A stretch of 38,092 bases of DNA, from contig CAIUGT010000050.1 of the NCBI GenBank assembly GCA_903898755.1, positions 1-38,092 on the forward strand, written 5' to 3'. A program made the position numbers and the translations under genes. How positions within the stretch are numbered: the stretch's first letter is position 1; each line of letters begins with the position of its first letter. Below the pieces are notes generated by a model. That model worked only from the letters and a program-made list of their open reading frames with translations, did no database searches and had not been told where the DNA came from. Below, piece by piece: positions 26,074 through 33,131 of the stretch. Origin of the DNA: an uncultured bacterium (GTDB taxonomy: Bacteria > Planctomycetota > Phycisphaerae > Phycisphaerales > SM1A02).

Positions 26074-26988
26074 TCACAACGACGCGTTTGTTGGGGCGCT
26101 GTTCGTCGTTGCGTTGCGACCCAAAAGTTGGGACACCAAAATGCCGGCAAGCATGAGCGCGCATCCACAATATTCTCGGCTACTGAGGCGCTCTGAAATC
26201 AGAATCGCGCCGGCGATCGCAGCGAACGGACTTTCCATGCTTAATAAAATTGCGGCGTGCGTTGGTGGCGCGGTGCGTTGCCCAACCACTTGTAACGTGA
26301 ACGCCACGGCAACGGCAAGCGCGCCTAAATACACCAGTGACATCCACGCGCTTGAAACATGCGACCACTCGGGAAGTCCGTGGCGCATCATGAAGACGAA
26401 AGCCACCACGCCCGTTACAAGAAATTGCACGGCGGCAAGTTCAATTGGGTCGCAACGTGGCGCGTAGCGGCCAATGATCAACACATGAATGGCCCAGATG
26501 ACCGCGCAGCCCAGCACCAGCAAGTCACCGCGGCTCATGTGCAACTCCGCACTGACGCTGAGCAAATACAAACCGACCGTCGCCAATGTCACTCCAACCC
26601 ATGCCGACCAACCAACTCGGTGGCCAAACAGCAATCCAATTAACGGAACAAACAACACATACAAACCTGTGATGAAACCGGCGCTGCTTGCGGTGGTGCT
26701 TTCAATTCCTTTTTGCTGCAAATATGCCGCCAACACCATGGCCAGTCCCGCGAATATTCCGCCGCTCCAAAGTAGCGCGCCCGGCGAGGACATATTCACT
26801 CCGCGCGCCCGCCGAACAATAATCAACGGCGCCAACATCGCCGCGCCCATTAAAAATCGGATTGCCATAATTGAAATGGCGTCCAAACTTTTGGCCGCGT
26901 TCTGTTGCGCAACAAATGCCACACCCCAAATCAATGACGCCAACAGCAGTAGCAGGTCCGCTCGAATTGTTTCGCGGCGCACAATCAC
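26074..26988 (-). CDS. EamA-family (DMT) membrane transporter
   Basis: The 304-residue protein has about ten hydrophobic helices in two homologous EamA halves. The first starts with DLLLLLASLIWGVAFVAQQ and the second with GDLLVLGCAVIWAIHVLIIG. It is probably a drug/metabolite exporter or permease of unknown substrate. The GTG at 26986-26988 overlaps the TGA of the upstream lipoprotein gene (GTGA), which indicates translational coupling and gives a normal family length. A longer frame reaching 27090 would run through the lipoprotein gene and is rejected. Confidence 0.88.
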   Translation of the reverse strand: MIVRRETIRADLLLLLASLIWGVAFVAQQNAAKSLDAISIMAIRFLMGAAMLAPLIIVRRARGVNMSSPGALLWSGGIFAGLAMVLAAYLQQKGIESTTASSAGFITGLYVLFVPLIGLLFGHRVGWSAWVGVTLATVGLYLLSVSAELHMSRGDLLVLGCAVIWAIHVLIIGRYAPRCDPIELAAVQFLVTGVVAFVFMMRHGLPEWSHVSSAWMSLVYLGALAVAVAFTLQVVGQRTAPPTHAAILLSMESPFAAIAGAILISERLSSREYCGCALMLAGILVSQLLGRNATTNSAPTNASL

Positions 26989-27494
26989 GGTTTGTGGTTC
27001 GGGCAGTACACGGTGCTCTGGGCGGTCAAGAGCTCGTCTGGATCCAGATTGAGCGTGGCGCTTACTTTCAAGAACGCATTCGTCTCGCAACTGAAACCCG
27101 CGGGAAGGGGAAGCTCAAGGAGATAGCAGCGACTGACCGAGTCCCAGCGATGAATGTTCACGCTCTTGTCCCCCAGATCGCATTTGAAAGAAGTTGAAGT
27201 ATTGGATTTTGGATCTTCAACATTCAAACGCAGAACGCCAACTGACCGGGTTGTTTGATCGTCTAGATCAAGGCATTCAATATAGATATCAACCATGGGC
27301 GCCTTGTTTTGGGCGTGTAGCGGAAAATAACTCATCGGGTGCACAATGATTTTTTTGGGACGAAACGGCCAACAATCTTCCGTGGGCAACGCCGCATTTT
27401 CGCTGGCGGTTAGAGCCGTTGAATCTGAACTGGTGGTTTGGCAACCCACAATCACACAGCAGAAGAACAGGGCAATCACGGGCAACACTCTCAT
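26985..27494 (-). CDS. Predicted lipoprotein of unknown function
   Basis: The 169-residue product has a lipoprotein signal peptide, VIALFFCCVIVGC, with lipobox IVGC (Cys18 modified). The mature part contains several cysteines (about six) that could form disulfides. I recognise no domain. The ATG at 27492-27494 lies inside one arm of an 11-bp inverted repeat shared with the divergent PDZ lipoprotein gene. It is translationally coupled to the EamA transporter downstream. Confidence 0.72.
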   Translation of the reverse strand: MRVLPVIALFFCCVIVGCQTTSSDSTALTASENAALPTEDCWPFRPKKIIVHPMSYFPLHAQNKAPMVDIYIECLDLDDQTTRSVGVLRLNVEDPKSNTSTSFKCDLGDKSVNIHRWDSVSRCYLLELPLPAGFSCETNAFLKVSATLNLDPDELLTAQSTVYCPNHKP

Positions 27495-27528
27495 GTATTT
27501 AGCATAACGCTCAAACCAAATACATGAG
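27490..27528. promoter_or_regulatory. 11-bp inverted repeat between divergent lipoprotein genes
   Basis: CTCATGTATTT at 27490-27500 and its exact complement AAATACATGAG at 27518-27528 are separated by 17 bp. The two arm centres are 28 bp apart, close to three helical turns. One arm covers the start codon of the minus-strand gene. It fits a shared operator or a paired leader structure. Confidence 0.6.
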
Positions 27529-27545
27529 CACGCTAGACTGTGGGC

Positions 27546-28262
27546 ATGAAGACCACACACTTGCTTTGTTTGGGCGTCACATTCATGTCCGCATTCTTTT
27601 TGGGATGCAACACGCTCACTACTTCAAACACCGCGCCCGTAACACCAGCGCAAAAGCAAGCGCCTCTGAATCCGGTTTCCGCGCCCAATGCCGCGCAATC
27701 CACAGAAGGACCTCGTCCCGCATTTTTAACGCCACGTTCCGACGGAACCTATGTTGATGTCAAGGGGAATGTGTTGGTGCCGCCTTCCGTGATGTTGGGA
27801 TTAACCATGGAGCAACCAGGCGCGGCTCTTTGCAAGCATTTAAATCTCAACCCCGCGCGCACCACGCTTCTTGTGGACATTATTCCCGGCTTGCCAGGCG
27901 ACAAAGCGGGACTTGTGGATCACGATCTTGTGGTGGCAGTCGATGGTTCAACCGACGCGAGCGCCAATGACATTCGCAACAAGTTGAAGAAGATGAAGCC
28001 AGGCGACACGATTACATTCATGATTCAGCGCGGCAGCGAAAAGAAATCGGTCACGCTGACAACGGTTCCCTGGATCGCTGAGCACATGGTGCGACCACTT
28101 CACGCTGGTTCATTTGCGCAGCCTGGTCTTTCAAGCGCCGCCGAGCGCGAGGAAGTTCCGCGAGAACTCATGCCAGTGATTGATCGCTTGAATCACATTG
28201 AGCAACAATTGAAGGAAATTCAAGCCGAATTGAAGAAATCTCCTCAAGCAAGTCCGCGCTGA
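27546..28262 (+). CDS. PDZ-domain lipoprotein with C-terminal coiled coil
   Basis: The 238-residue product has a lipoprotein signal with lipobox FLGC, then a Pro/Ala/Thr-rich linker. A PDZ domain (about 95-175) carries LVDIIPGLPGDKAGLVDHDLV and the DTITFMIQRG strand. The tail (205-235) is a Glu/Lys/Leu coiled coil. PDZ lipoproteins usually bind C-termini of envelope proteins; no protease domain is attached. The ATG at 27546 is chosen over a GTG six bases upstream. It shares its promoter region with the divergent lipoprotein gene. Confidence 0.85.
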   Translation: MKTTHLLCLGVTFMSAFFLGCNTLTTSNTAPVTPAQKQAPLNPVSAPNAAQSTEGPRPAFLTPRSDGTYVDVKGNVLVPPSVMLGLTMEQPGAALCKHLNLNPARTTLLVDIIPGLPGDKAGLVDHDLVVAVDGSTDASANDIRNKLKKMKPGDTITFMIQRGSEKKSVTLTTVPWIAEHMVRPLHAGSFAQPGLSSAAEREEVPRELMPVIDRLNHIEQQLKEIQAELKKSPQASPR

Positions 28263-28319
28263 TCCAAGCCACCGTTGTATGGGTGATTGTGTAACACCTG
28301 CTTTCAATTGCGGCCGTTT

Positions 28320-28577
28320 TTACTTGGTGACAAGTTCAATCACGCTGTACTGATCTAAGTTCAGCGTGACCAATTCGCCATCGTCTAGGCGAATTTCAAG
28401 TCGATCAAGCCACACTTTGTCATCGCGGCCGTGCACAAACCAAGAACCAGTCTTGGCTTGCTGATAACGCACCACCACGCCTTCCATGGTTGTGGTCCAA
28501 ACATCATGTGTCTGCGCATATTGCTGCGTAACGCGAACGCGTGTGCCGGCGGACATAGGTGGTGCTTCAAGCGACAT
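28320..28577 (-). CDS. Small conserved-looking protein of unknown function
   Basis: This is an 85-residue soluble protein with beta-rich, alternating sequence (GTRVRVTQQYAQTHDVWTTT and DDGELVTLNLDQYSVIELV) and no signal or membrane segment. It resembles a small SH3-like barrel in pattern only. It lies 21 bp after the M16-like gene in a dapB-led operon. I do not recognise the family. Confidence 0.7.
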   Translation of the reverse strand: MSLEAPPMSAGTRVRVTQQYAQTHDVWTTTMEGVVVRYQQAKTGSWFVHGRDDKVWLDRLEIRLDDGELVTLNLDQYSVIELVTK

Positions 28578-28598
28578 GGGGTTGCAAGTGTAGCGAAC

Positions 28599-29846
28599 TC
28601 AACCCTCGGCGGCGACAGCGTCTGGACCAACCGTCGCTTGGCTCATGGTGGCGCGCCACGCGCCGGACATTCTTCGTTGAATCACATCGTTGACGCGTTC
28701 AAGCGTCCAACCCTCAAGGCTAGCGGTGAGTTCGGCCAGGGTTCGCGCCTTGCCGACACGATAGAGATCGCTTGTCATAGTGCTGGCTCGCGCCAAAGCG
28801 CTTTCGCCTTGCATAACCATGCGGCTTTTAAATCCAATTTTGGCACGGTCAAATTCAAGTTGATTGACGCCCGATTCAAAGCGAACAAGCTCGTCCATGA
28901 TGCACTTACTGGTTGTGGCGGCCCGTTGCGGAGTGCTGCCGGCGTAAATCTGTAGCACTCCGCGGTCGCGGCCGGTGGCGGCACTGGCGCCGACGCTGTA
29001 GCAAAGACCGCGTTTTTCCCGCACTTCCGTAAATAAACGACTGCTGGCTTCGCCGCCCAAGATCACCGAGGCAATGCGGAAGCCAAATGAATCAGGGTCG
29101 CTTTCTGTTGGCGCGTCAAAGGCGAACGCCATGTGGGTTTGCGAACTGGCAAGCGTGTAATGATCGACGCCGCCGCTGCGAGGACCAAAAGGTTTAGCCT
29201 CTACGTTTGTGCCGCCCCATGTGCCAAAAAGTTCCTTCAACTTTGGCATTGCATTTTCCGGTGATACCGCGCCGGCGATTGAAAGAATGGATCCTTGGGC
29301 AACCGCGCGTCGTTTCCACGCGGCTCTTAAATGTTCCGTGGTCAATGATTTCAAACCAGCTTCATCGCCATATCCAGTGCGATTGAATGGCGAGGGAAAA
29401 TGCAACTGAGCCAATCGCAACATGACAAGATGTTGCGGATCATCTGGCAACGCGTGCAACGCTTGCAATGAAAGTTGGCGAACGGGCTCCAAATGTTCCG
29501 GATCAATTCGCGGGCGCATGGCCATGTCCGCGACAAGTTCCAGCGAAGCGTTTAAGCGCGAAGCCAACATGGTTGCGGAAATTAAAACATGATTCGCATT
29601 GACGGTGGTGCTGCGTTCACAACCCAATGTGTCCATGGCATCACTGAATGCGCGGCTGTCACGAGTGCCAGAGCCGCGCACAATAAGCTCCGAAAGCAGC
29701 GTGCTTTCGCCTTCTCCAGCCGTTCCTTCAGGGTCGCCGGCGGTGCCCGCGGGAATGGCGAACGACAATGACGTGGTCGCCATTCCAGAGATTGGTTCAA
29801 ACGCCACGGTGAGTCCGTTGCTTAATTTTTCAGTGGTGATGCTCAT
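28599..29846 (-). CDS. M16-family peptidase-like protein lacking the HxxEH zinc site
   Basis: The 415-residue protein has both halves of an M16B peptidase fold. At the place of the zinc motif it reads GESTLLSELIVRG, so His, Glu and His are T49, S52 and E53. The second half keeps EVREKRGLCYSVGA with the Arg/Tyr pair used by the partner subunit of M16B enzymes. Its catalytic half is therefore probably inactive and it may need an active partner, which is not in the window. The ATG overlaps the dapB stop (ATGA). Confidence 0.88.
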   Translation of the reverse strand: MSITTEKLSNGLTVAFEPISGMATTSLSFAIPAGTAGDPEGTAGEGESTLLSELIVRGSGTRDSRAFSDAMDTLGCERSTTVNANHVLISATMLASRLNASLELVADMAMRPRIDPEHLEPVRQLSLQALHALPDDPQHLVMLRLAQLHFPSPFNRTGYGDEAGLKSLTTEHLRAAWKRRAVAQGSILSIAGAVSPENAMPKLKELFGTWGGTNVEAKPFGPRSGGVDHYTLASSQTHMAFAFDAPTESDPDSFGFRIASVILGGEASSRLFTEVREKRGLCYSVGASAATGRDRGVLQIYAGSTPQRAATTSKCIMDELVRFESGVNQLEFDRAKIGFKSRMVMQGESALARASTMTSDLYRVGKARTLAELTASLEGWTLERVNDVIQRRMSGAWRATMSQATVGPDAVAAEG

Positions 29847-30559
29847 GATTTGTTCGCTTTGAAGAGTAGATCAGAAAGCCATTCTTCGGCGGTGTGCATG
29901 CCGGCTGGTTGATGGCGTAGCCAATCCGCGATGCGGAGCGCGCCCACAGCAAACAGATCACGACTGAGCGCGCGATGCTCCAACGAAAGGATTTCATTCT
30001 CCATTTCAAATGTCACGCGATGATCGCCAACCACTTCGCCTTCGCGAATACTGTGAATGTTTGTGTTTGAAATCGTTGCGCCAGACTCACGCAACGCGTC
30101 CGCCAGCGTGATCGCGGTGCCAGAAGGAGAATCTTTTTTCCGCGTGTGATGTGTCTCGTGAATTGTGATTGAGGCCTGTGAACCTAAAATTGTGGTCGCA
30201 ACGGACGCCAAACGGGTCAAAATTGCGATTCCAAGTGAAGAATTTGAAATTTTTATTGTGGATATCTTTTGCGACGCATTTTGGATGGCCAAAACACTTT
30301 TTTCACTCAATCCAGTCGTTCCAACAAGCAACGCGGCGTTTAATTTTGTAGCAATCTCAACCGCGCGTCGCGCACCATCATCGGATGAAAAATCGACCAC
30401 AACATCCGTCTTTTCTGCTGATTCTGGAATGTGGTTCATCACGCACACAATGGAAATCGACGCAACTTTCGCGGCCGCATGTTGTATGGCCTTGCCCATT
30501 CTTCCATTGGCACCGACAAGCATAAGTTGGAGAGGTTTTGATGGTTGAAATGGTGTCAA
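29843..30559 (-). CDS. dapB: 4-hydroxy-tetrahydrodipicolinate reductase
   Basis: The 238-residue enzyme of the lysine/diaminopimelate pathway feeds peptidoglycan. It has the nucleotide loop LMLVGANGRMGKAI, VDFSSDDGA and the catalytic ETHHTRKKDSPSGTA segment (His-His and Lys). The start is a TTG at 30557-30559; the next ATG (residue 13) would cut into the first beta strand. It leads an operon with the M16-like protein and the 85-residue protein. It is divergent from the small-peptide transcription unit. Confidence 0.95.
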   Translation of the reverse strand: MTPFQPSKPLQLMLVGANGRMGKAIQHAAAKVASISIVCVMNHIPESAEKTDVVVDFSSDDGARRAVEIATKLNAALLVGTTGLSEKSVLAIQNASQKISTIKISNSSLGIAILTRLASVATTILGSQASITIHETHHTRKKDSPSGTAITLADALRESGATISNTNIHSIREGEVVGDHRVTFEMENEILSLEHRALSRDLFAVGALRIADWLRHQPAGMHTAEEWLSDLLFKANKS

Positions 30560-30604
30560 AGTGGTCCAATTTTAAAAAAGTTTCAAAATGTTGTGTAAAG
30601 GTAC

Positions 30605-30633
30605 TTCACATTTCGTGTCGATAAAGGTACAAG
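30605..30633 (+). promoter_or_regulatory. Sigma-70-type promoter of the small-peptide gene
   Basis: The -35 TTCACA (5 of 6 matches) at 30605-30610 and the -10 TACAAG (4 of 6) at 30628-30633 are separated by exactly 17 bp. Transcription would start near 30640. Confidence 0.65.
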
Positions 30634-30640
30634 TATGTGC

Positions 30641-30691
30641 GGAGACGCTACTGTTACGCAGCGCCTCCTCACTCCGACAACCTAGCGTAAC
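30641..30691 (+). promoter_or_regulatory. Possible H-type pseudoknot leader
   Basis: Stem 1 pairs 30641-30649 with 30660-30668: eight pairs and one A-C mismatch. Its 10-nt loop contains GTTACGC (30653-30659), exactly complementary to GCGTAAC at 30685-30691. Together they form an H-type pseudoknot with loops of 3, 0 and 16 nt. The Shine-Dalgarno GGGAG begins five bases after it. An alternative pairing, ACGCTA (30644-30649) with TAGCGT (30683-30688), competes. The complementarity is visible in the sequence; the fold is inferred. Confidence 0.55.
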
Positions 30692-30707
30692 GCATGGGAG
30701 CCACACA

Positions 30708-30770
30708 ATGGCTAAGAAGAAGAAGGCTGCTAAGAAGAAGGCTGCTAAGAAGACCGCAAAGAAGCGCTAA
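30708..30770 (+). CDS. 20-residue Lys/Ala-rich basic peptide
   Basis: After Met-Ala the peptide has 11 Lys, 6 Ala in all, one Thr and a terminal Arg, arranged in KKAAKK units like the C-terminal tails of bacterial histone H1-like proteins. GGGAG lies seven bases before the ATG, a good ribosome site. The gene sits between a recognisable promoter and a very strong terminator, so a transcript of about 205 nt is expected. Nucleic-acid binding is inferred from charge only; a small ribosomal or nucleoid peptide is possible, or the RNA itself may be the functional product. Confidence 0.68.
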   Translation: MAKKKKAAKKKAAKKTAKKR

Positions 30771-30807
30771 TAGCGTTTCGGTCTGATTAGAACCTTACTG
30801 AACAGTT

Positions 30808-30845
30808 CCAAAAGAGTCGACTTTAAGTCGGCTCTTTTGGTTTTT
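30808..30845 (+). terminator. Very strong intrinsic terminator after the small-peptide gene
   Basis: A 15-bp stem (30808-30822 with 30826-30840, one G-U) with a 3-nt loop is followed by TTTTTATAT. Confidence 0.93.
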
Positions 30846-30862
30846 ATATAGAACAGTCAACC

Positions 30863-30876
30863 ACGCATCTTGCGTC
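30863..30876. repeat. 14-bp dyad repeat, copy 1, upstream of ferredoxin
   Basis: ACGCATCTTGCGTC has two-fold symmetry (ACGCA-TCT-TGCGT) and recurs exactly at 31000-31013 within the ferredoxin coding sequence. Confidence 0.8.
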
Positions 30877-30915
30877 TATGATGAATGTTGTCATGATTGA
30901 CGATTGATTTCTGGT

Positions 30916-30921
30916 TACAAT
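30916..30921 (+). promoter_or_regulatory. Possible -10 element of the ferredoxin gene
   Basis: TACAAT matches the -10 consensus at five of six positions and lies 38 bp before the ferredoxin ATG. No good -35 is present at normal spacing. Confidence 0.3.
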
Positions 30922-30959
30922 CCCGCACCGCACGCCTGGAACGTTAAGAGAAAACAAAT

Positions 30960-31223
30960 ATGGCCCATGTGATCGCTGAACCTTGTATTGCAACTAAAGA
31001 CGCATCTTGCGTCGAAGTCTGTCCCGTGGATTGCATTCATCCTGTGAAGGGCGCTGCAACATTCACCGACGCCACGCAGTTGTACATTGATCCAGAAACT
31101 TGCATTGACTGCGGACTCTGCGTGGACGAATGTCCCGTGCGAGCCATTTTCCCAAGCGAAGATTTGCCTGCGGAATGGCAGAAATACGTGCAAATTAACG
31201 CTGATTGGTTCAAGAAGAAATAA
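30960..31223 (+). CDS. 7Fe-type ferredoxin
   Basis: This is an 87-residue electron carrier. Cysteines C9, C17, C21 and C25 (C-x7-C-x3-C-x3-C) and C48, C51, C54 and C58 (C-x2-C-x2-C-x3-CP) match the arrangement in Azotobacter FdI. That predicts one [3Fe-4S] and one [4Fe-4S] cluster. It is monocistronic, preceded by a possible -10 and followed by a bidirectional terminator. Its redox partner is not in the window. Confidence 0.95.
   Translation: MAHVIAEPCIATKDASCVEVCPVDCIHPVKGAATFTDATQLYIDPETCIDCGLCVDECPVRAIFPSEDLPAEWQKYVQINADWFKKK
31000..31013. repeat. 14-bp dyad repeat, copy 2, inside ferredoxin
   Basis: Same 14 bases as 30863-30876, here preceded by G so the dyad extends to GACGCA-TCT-TGCGTC. 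It encodes part of the KDASCVE segment of ferredoxin. Confidence 0.8.
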
Positions 31224-31278
31224 GCGTTTCCAATCGCCGTGGCGAGTTGGCGTTTCCGAAAATCAATGCCATGTTTGC

Positions 31279-31309
31279 AAAAAATGAATCACGCTTTGTG
31301 ATTCATTTT
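31279..31309. terminator. Bidirectional intrinsic terminator
   Basis: A perfect 12-bp stem (AAAATGAATCAC with GTGATTCATTTT) with a 5-nt loop has T runs on the 3' side of both strands. It serves the ferredoxin gene on plus and the convergent gene at 31334-31738 on minus. Confidence 0.85.
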
Positions 31310-31333
31310 CTATTTCAACGCTTCCGCGCGTCG

Positions 31334-31738
31334 TCAATCAATTTTTTCGTGAGACAACTTCGTCACGCCAATCGCAGCGTCGGCATGTTCAGTCCAATCC
31401 ACGGCGCGTGAACCAAGAGCAATTTCACTTTTCAGCGTCTTGCGATATCCCAGCTTGCGAATGATTTCCAGCACATCCGTCCATGTTGGAAATGATTTGT
31501 GATTCACGCGCTTGAACGTGTCAATGGCAAGCAGGAATAAAAACTGTTCCTTGTTCATCTCGCCTTCTTCGGCGGTCTTTACAAAATCCGTAAGACGCCG
31601 ACCAGGACCGCGACGACGTTCAAGATTGGAGGCCTTGGCAACTTCAAGATCGCGGCGGTCAAGACCAACTCGGCGGTCCGTGACATCGGCGGGCTTGGAA
31701 TGCTTGTGAGGCTCAGGCGAAGAAGGGGTGTGGTTCAT
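31334..31738 (-). CDS. Basic soluble protein of unknown function
   Basis: This 134-residue protein has a disordered, charged N-terminal third with two Arg-pair blocks, TDRRVGLDRRDLE and LERRRGPGRRLTDF. A compact helical C-terminal part follows (KEQFLFLLAIDTFKRVN and WTDVLEIIRKLGYRKT). There is no signal or membrane segment. The Arg blocks suggest nucleic-acid or phosphate contacts, as inference only. It stands alone, ended by the bidirectional terminator. Confidence 0.72.
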   Translation of the reverse strand: MNHTPSSPEPHKHSKPADVTDRRVGLDRRDLEVAKASNLERRRGPGRRLTDFVKTAEEGEMNKEQFLFLLAIDTFKRVNHKSFPTWTDVLEIIRKLGYRKTLKSEIALGSRAVDWTEHADAAIGVTKLSHEKID

Positions 31739-31850
31739 AGGATTCTTTTCGTAAAGGTTGTTTGCCGGATTCAGTCTTCGAATTGATAGTTACACTGTAC
31801 CACTCACGGCAATTTCGCCCGCGTTGCAATTGATCTTTGGAATGTTCCAC

Positions 31851-32312
31851 ATGACAGACAATTTTGCAGAACCATCTTTCAACATTCCCGCCGCCATTCT
31901 TGGATGGTTGTTGCCTGGGGTGGGCCACTGGAAAGTGGGCGAAAAGGCACGTGGAATGCTTATTTTGCTTGGTGTTGGCGGGCTCTTCCTGCTTGGCGTG
32001 CTGGTGGGCGGTGTGGATTGCGTGGATCGCCGCGAGGACGGAATGTGGTTTATTGCTCAAGCGGGCGCGGGCGGCTTGGCATTTGCCACGGATGAATTGA
32101 ATACCGCCGTTTTAAAATCAGGACGAGTGGGGGAGTTGCTTCCACTTGCCGTGCAAAGCGGCACCGTGATGGTGAGCAGTTTCAAAGGAGCCGGACCAGC
32201 CAATGAAATCGGCACGCTTCTTTGCGGTCTTGCAGGCATGATGAATGTCATAGCGGTGCTTGATGTGTTGTATCGGCCTTGTTCTGGCGCAAAGAAAGGC
32301 GCGGTCGAATGA
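31851..32312 (+). CDS. Small membrane protein of unknown function
   Basis: The 153-residue product has at least two membrane helices (about 12-28 and 36-58: LGWLLPGVGHWKVG and MLILLGVGGLFLLGVLVGG) and a hydrophobic C-terminal helix. The N-terminal GWLLPGxGHW pattern resembles TM2/DUF6677-like planctomycete proteins; I am not sure of the family. ATG 31851 has GGA nine bases upstream; ATG 31842 is the alternative. It overlaps the next gene by ATGA. Confidence 0.65.
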   Translation: MTDNFAEPSFNIPAAILGWLLPGVGHWKVGEKARGMLILLGVGGLFLLGVLVGGVDCVDRREDGMWFIAQAGAGGLAFATDELNTAVLKSGRVGELLPLAVQSGTVMVSSFKGAGPANEIGTLLCGLAGMMNVIAVLDVLYRPCSGAKKGAVE

Positions 32313-32560
32313 TATTGCAAGCTGCCTATATTCCATTTCTGCAACCGCTGCCAACTGTGGCGCAGTGGTGGTGGCTGTTGCTTATCCCGGCGTGCGCAGC
32401 TATTAGCGTGACATGGAAAGCCGTCCGCTTGGACACGCTTGAACATTTTTGGCGCGAGACAATCACCATGACGGTGCATTCGGTGTTGGCCATGGCGGCG
32501 CTTGCCGCGGCGCTTATGGTGTTGCTGCGGGTGGTGATCCCAATGTTGCCGATGCCGTAA
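32309..32560 (+). CDS. Small membrane protein, translationally coupled
   Basis: The 83-residue product has two hydrophobic helices (WWWLLLIPACAAISVTW and VHSVLAMAALAAALMVLL). Its ATG overlaps the upstream stop (ATGA), which supports it as a real gene that may pair with the 31851-32312 product. Its 3' end overlaps that of the convergent gene by 47 bp. No known domain. Confidence 0.6.
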   Translation: MILQAAYIPFLQPLPTVAQWWWLLLIPACAAISVTWKAVRLDTLEHFWRETITMTVHSVLAMAALAAALMVLLRVVIPMLPMP

Positions 32561-33131
32561 TGGCGTTGGCTGCGGCTTTGCGTTCGCTTCTGCTTCGATA
32601 CAAACGAAGCGCGTAAAATGAAAGCGCGAACCATGGAATCGCATCAATTGCTGCGGCAATTGGCACAAATACAAATCGAAGCGGCTCCTCCAACAAGCGA
32701 TCTTTTCCCATTTCAAGGCAGGCTCCGCTTATGTCAAATTCCGCGCTTGGCGGAAACAGTTCGTCATTGCGCGTGGTCACCCACACGCGAACAACTTGAA
32801 TCATGGGCCAACCCGCGCCCAGTGCCGCAACGCGCGAGTTTGGTTGATATTGATTCATTGGGGACATGGCGTTCACAGCCCACGATGGTGGCGCGCCGGC
32901 TTCCTCAATCGGAGATAGAAGCGGGCTATACACCTTTGTTGCGTTGACCCAACCAACGCCAAGCGCTTCGTGTTGAGCAACCATCCAAGGTTCGCGGCCA
33001 TTTGCAATCCAAGTGTCAATGTCAACCAGGCGCACGCCAAAAACCATGTAGACGCACCACGCTGCGGCGCACAAAGAAAAGATAATCGCGCAGATGCTCG
33101 CCAATACGGCGTCGGCAATCACCCCGCGCAT
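32514..33131 (-). CDS. Membrane protein of unknown function
   Basis: The 205-residue product has a helix near each end (about 8-33 and 156-177), leaving about 120 residues on one face of the membrane, followed by an Arg/Ala-rich tail. I recognise no domain. The ATG shares bases with the stop of the DEAD-box helicase gene (TAATG), which indicates coupling. The last 47 bp overlap the convergent small membrane-protein gene, so the true C-terminus could be questioned. Confidence 0.65.
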   Translation of the reverse strand: MRGVIADAVLASICAIIFSLCAAAWCVYMVFGVRLVDIDTWIANGREPWMVAQHEALGVGWVNATKVYSPLLSPIEEAGAPPSWAVNAMSPMNQYQPNSRVAALGAGWPMIQVVRVWVTTRNDELFPPSAEFDISGACLEMGKDRLLEEPLRFVFVPIAAAIDAIPWFALSFYALRLYRSRSERKAAANAITASATLGSPPAATP

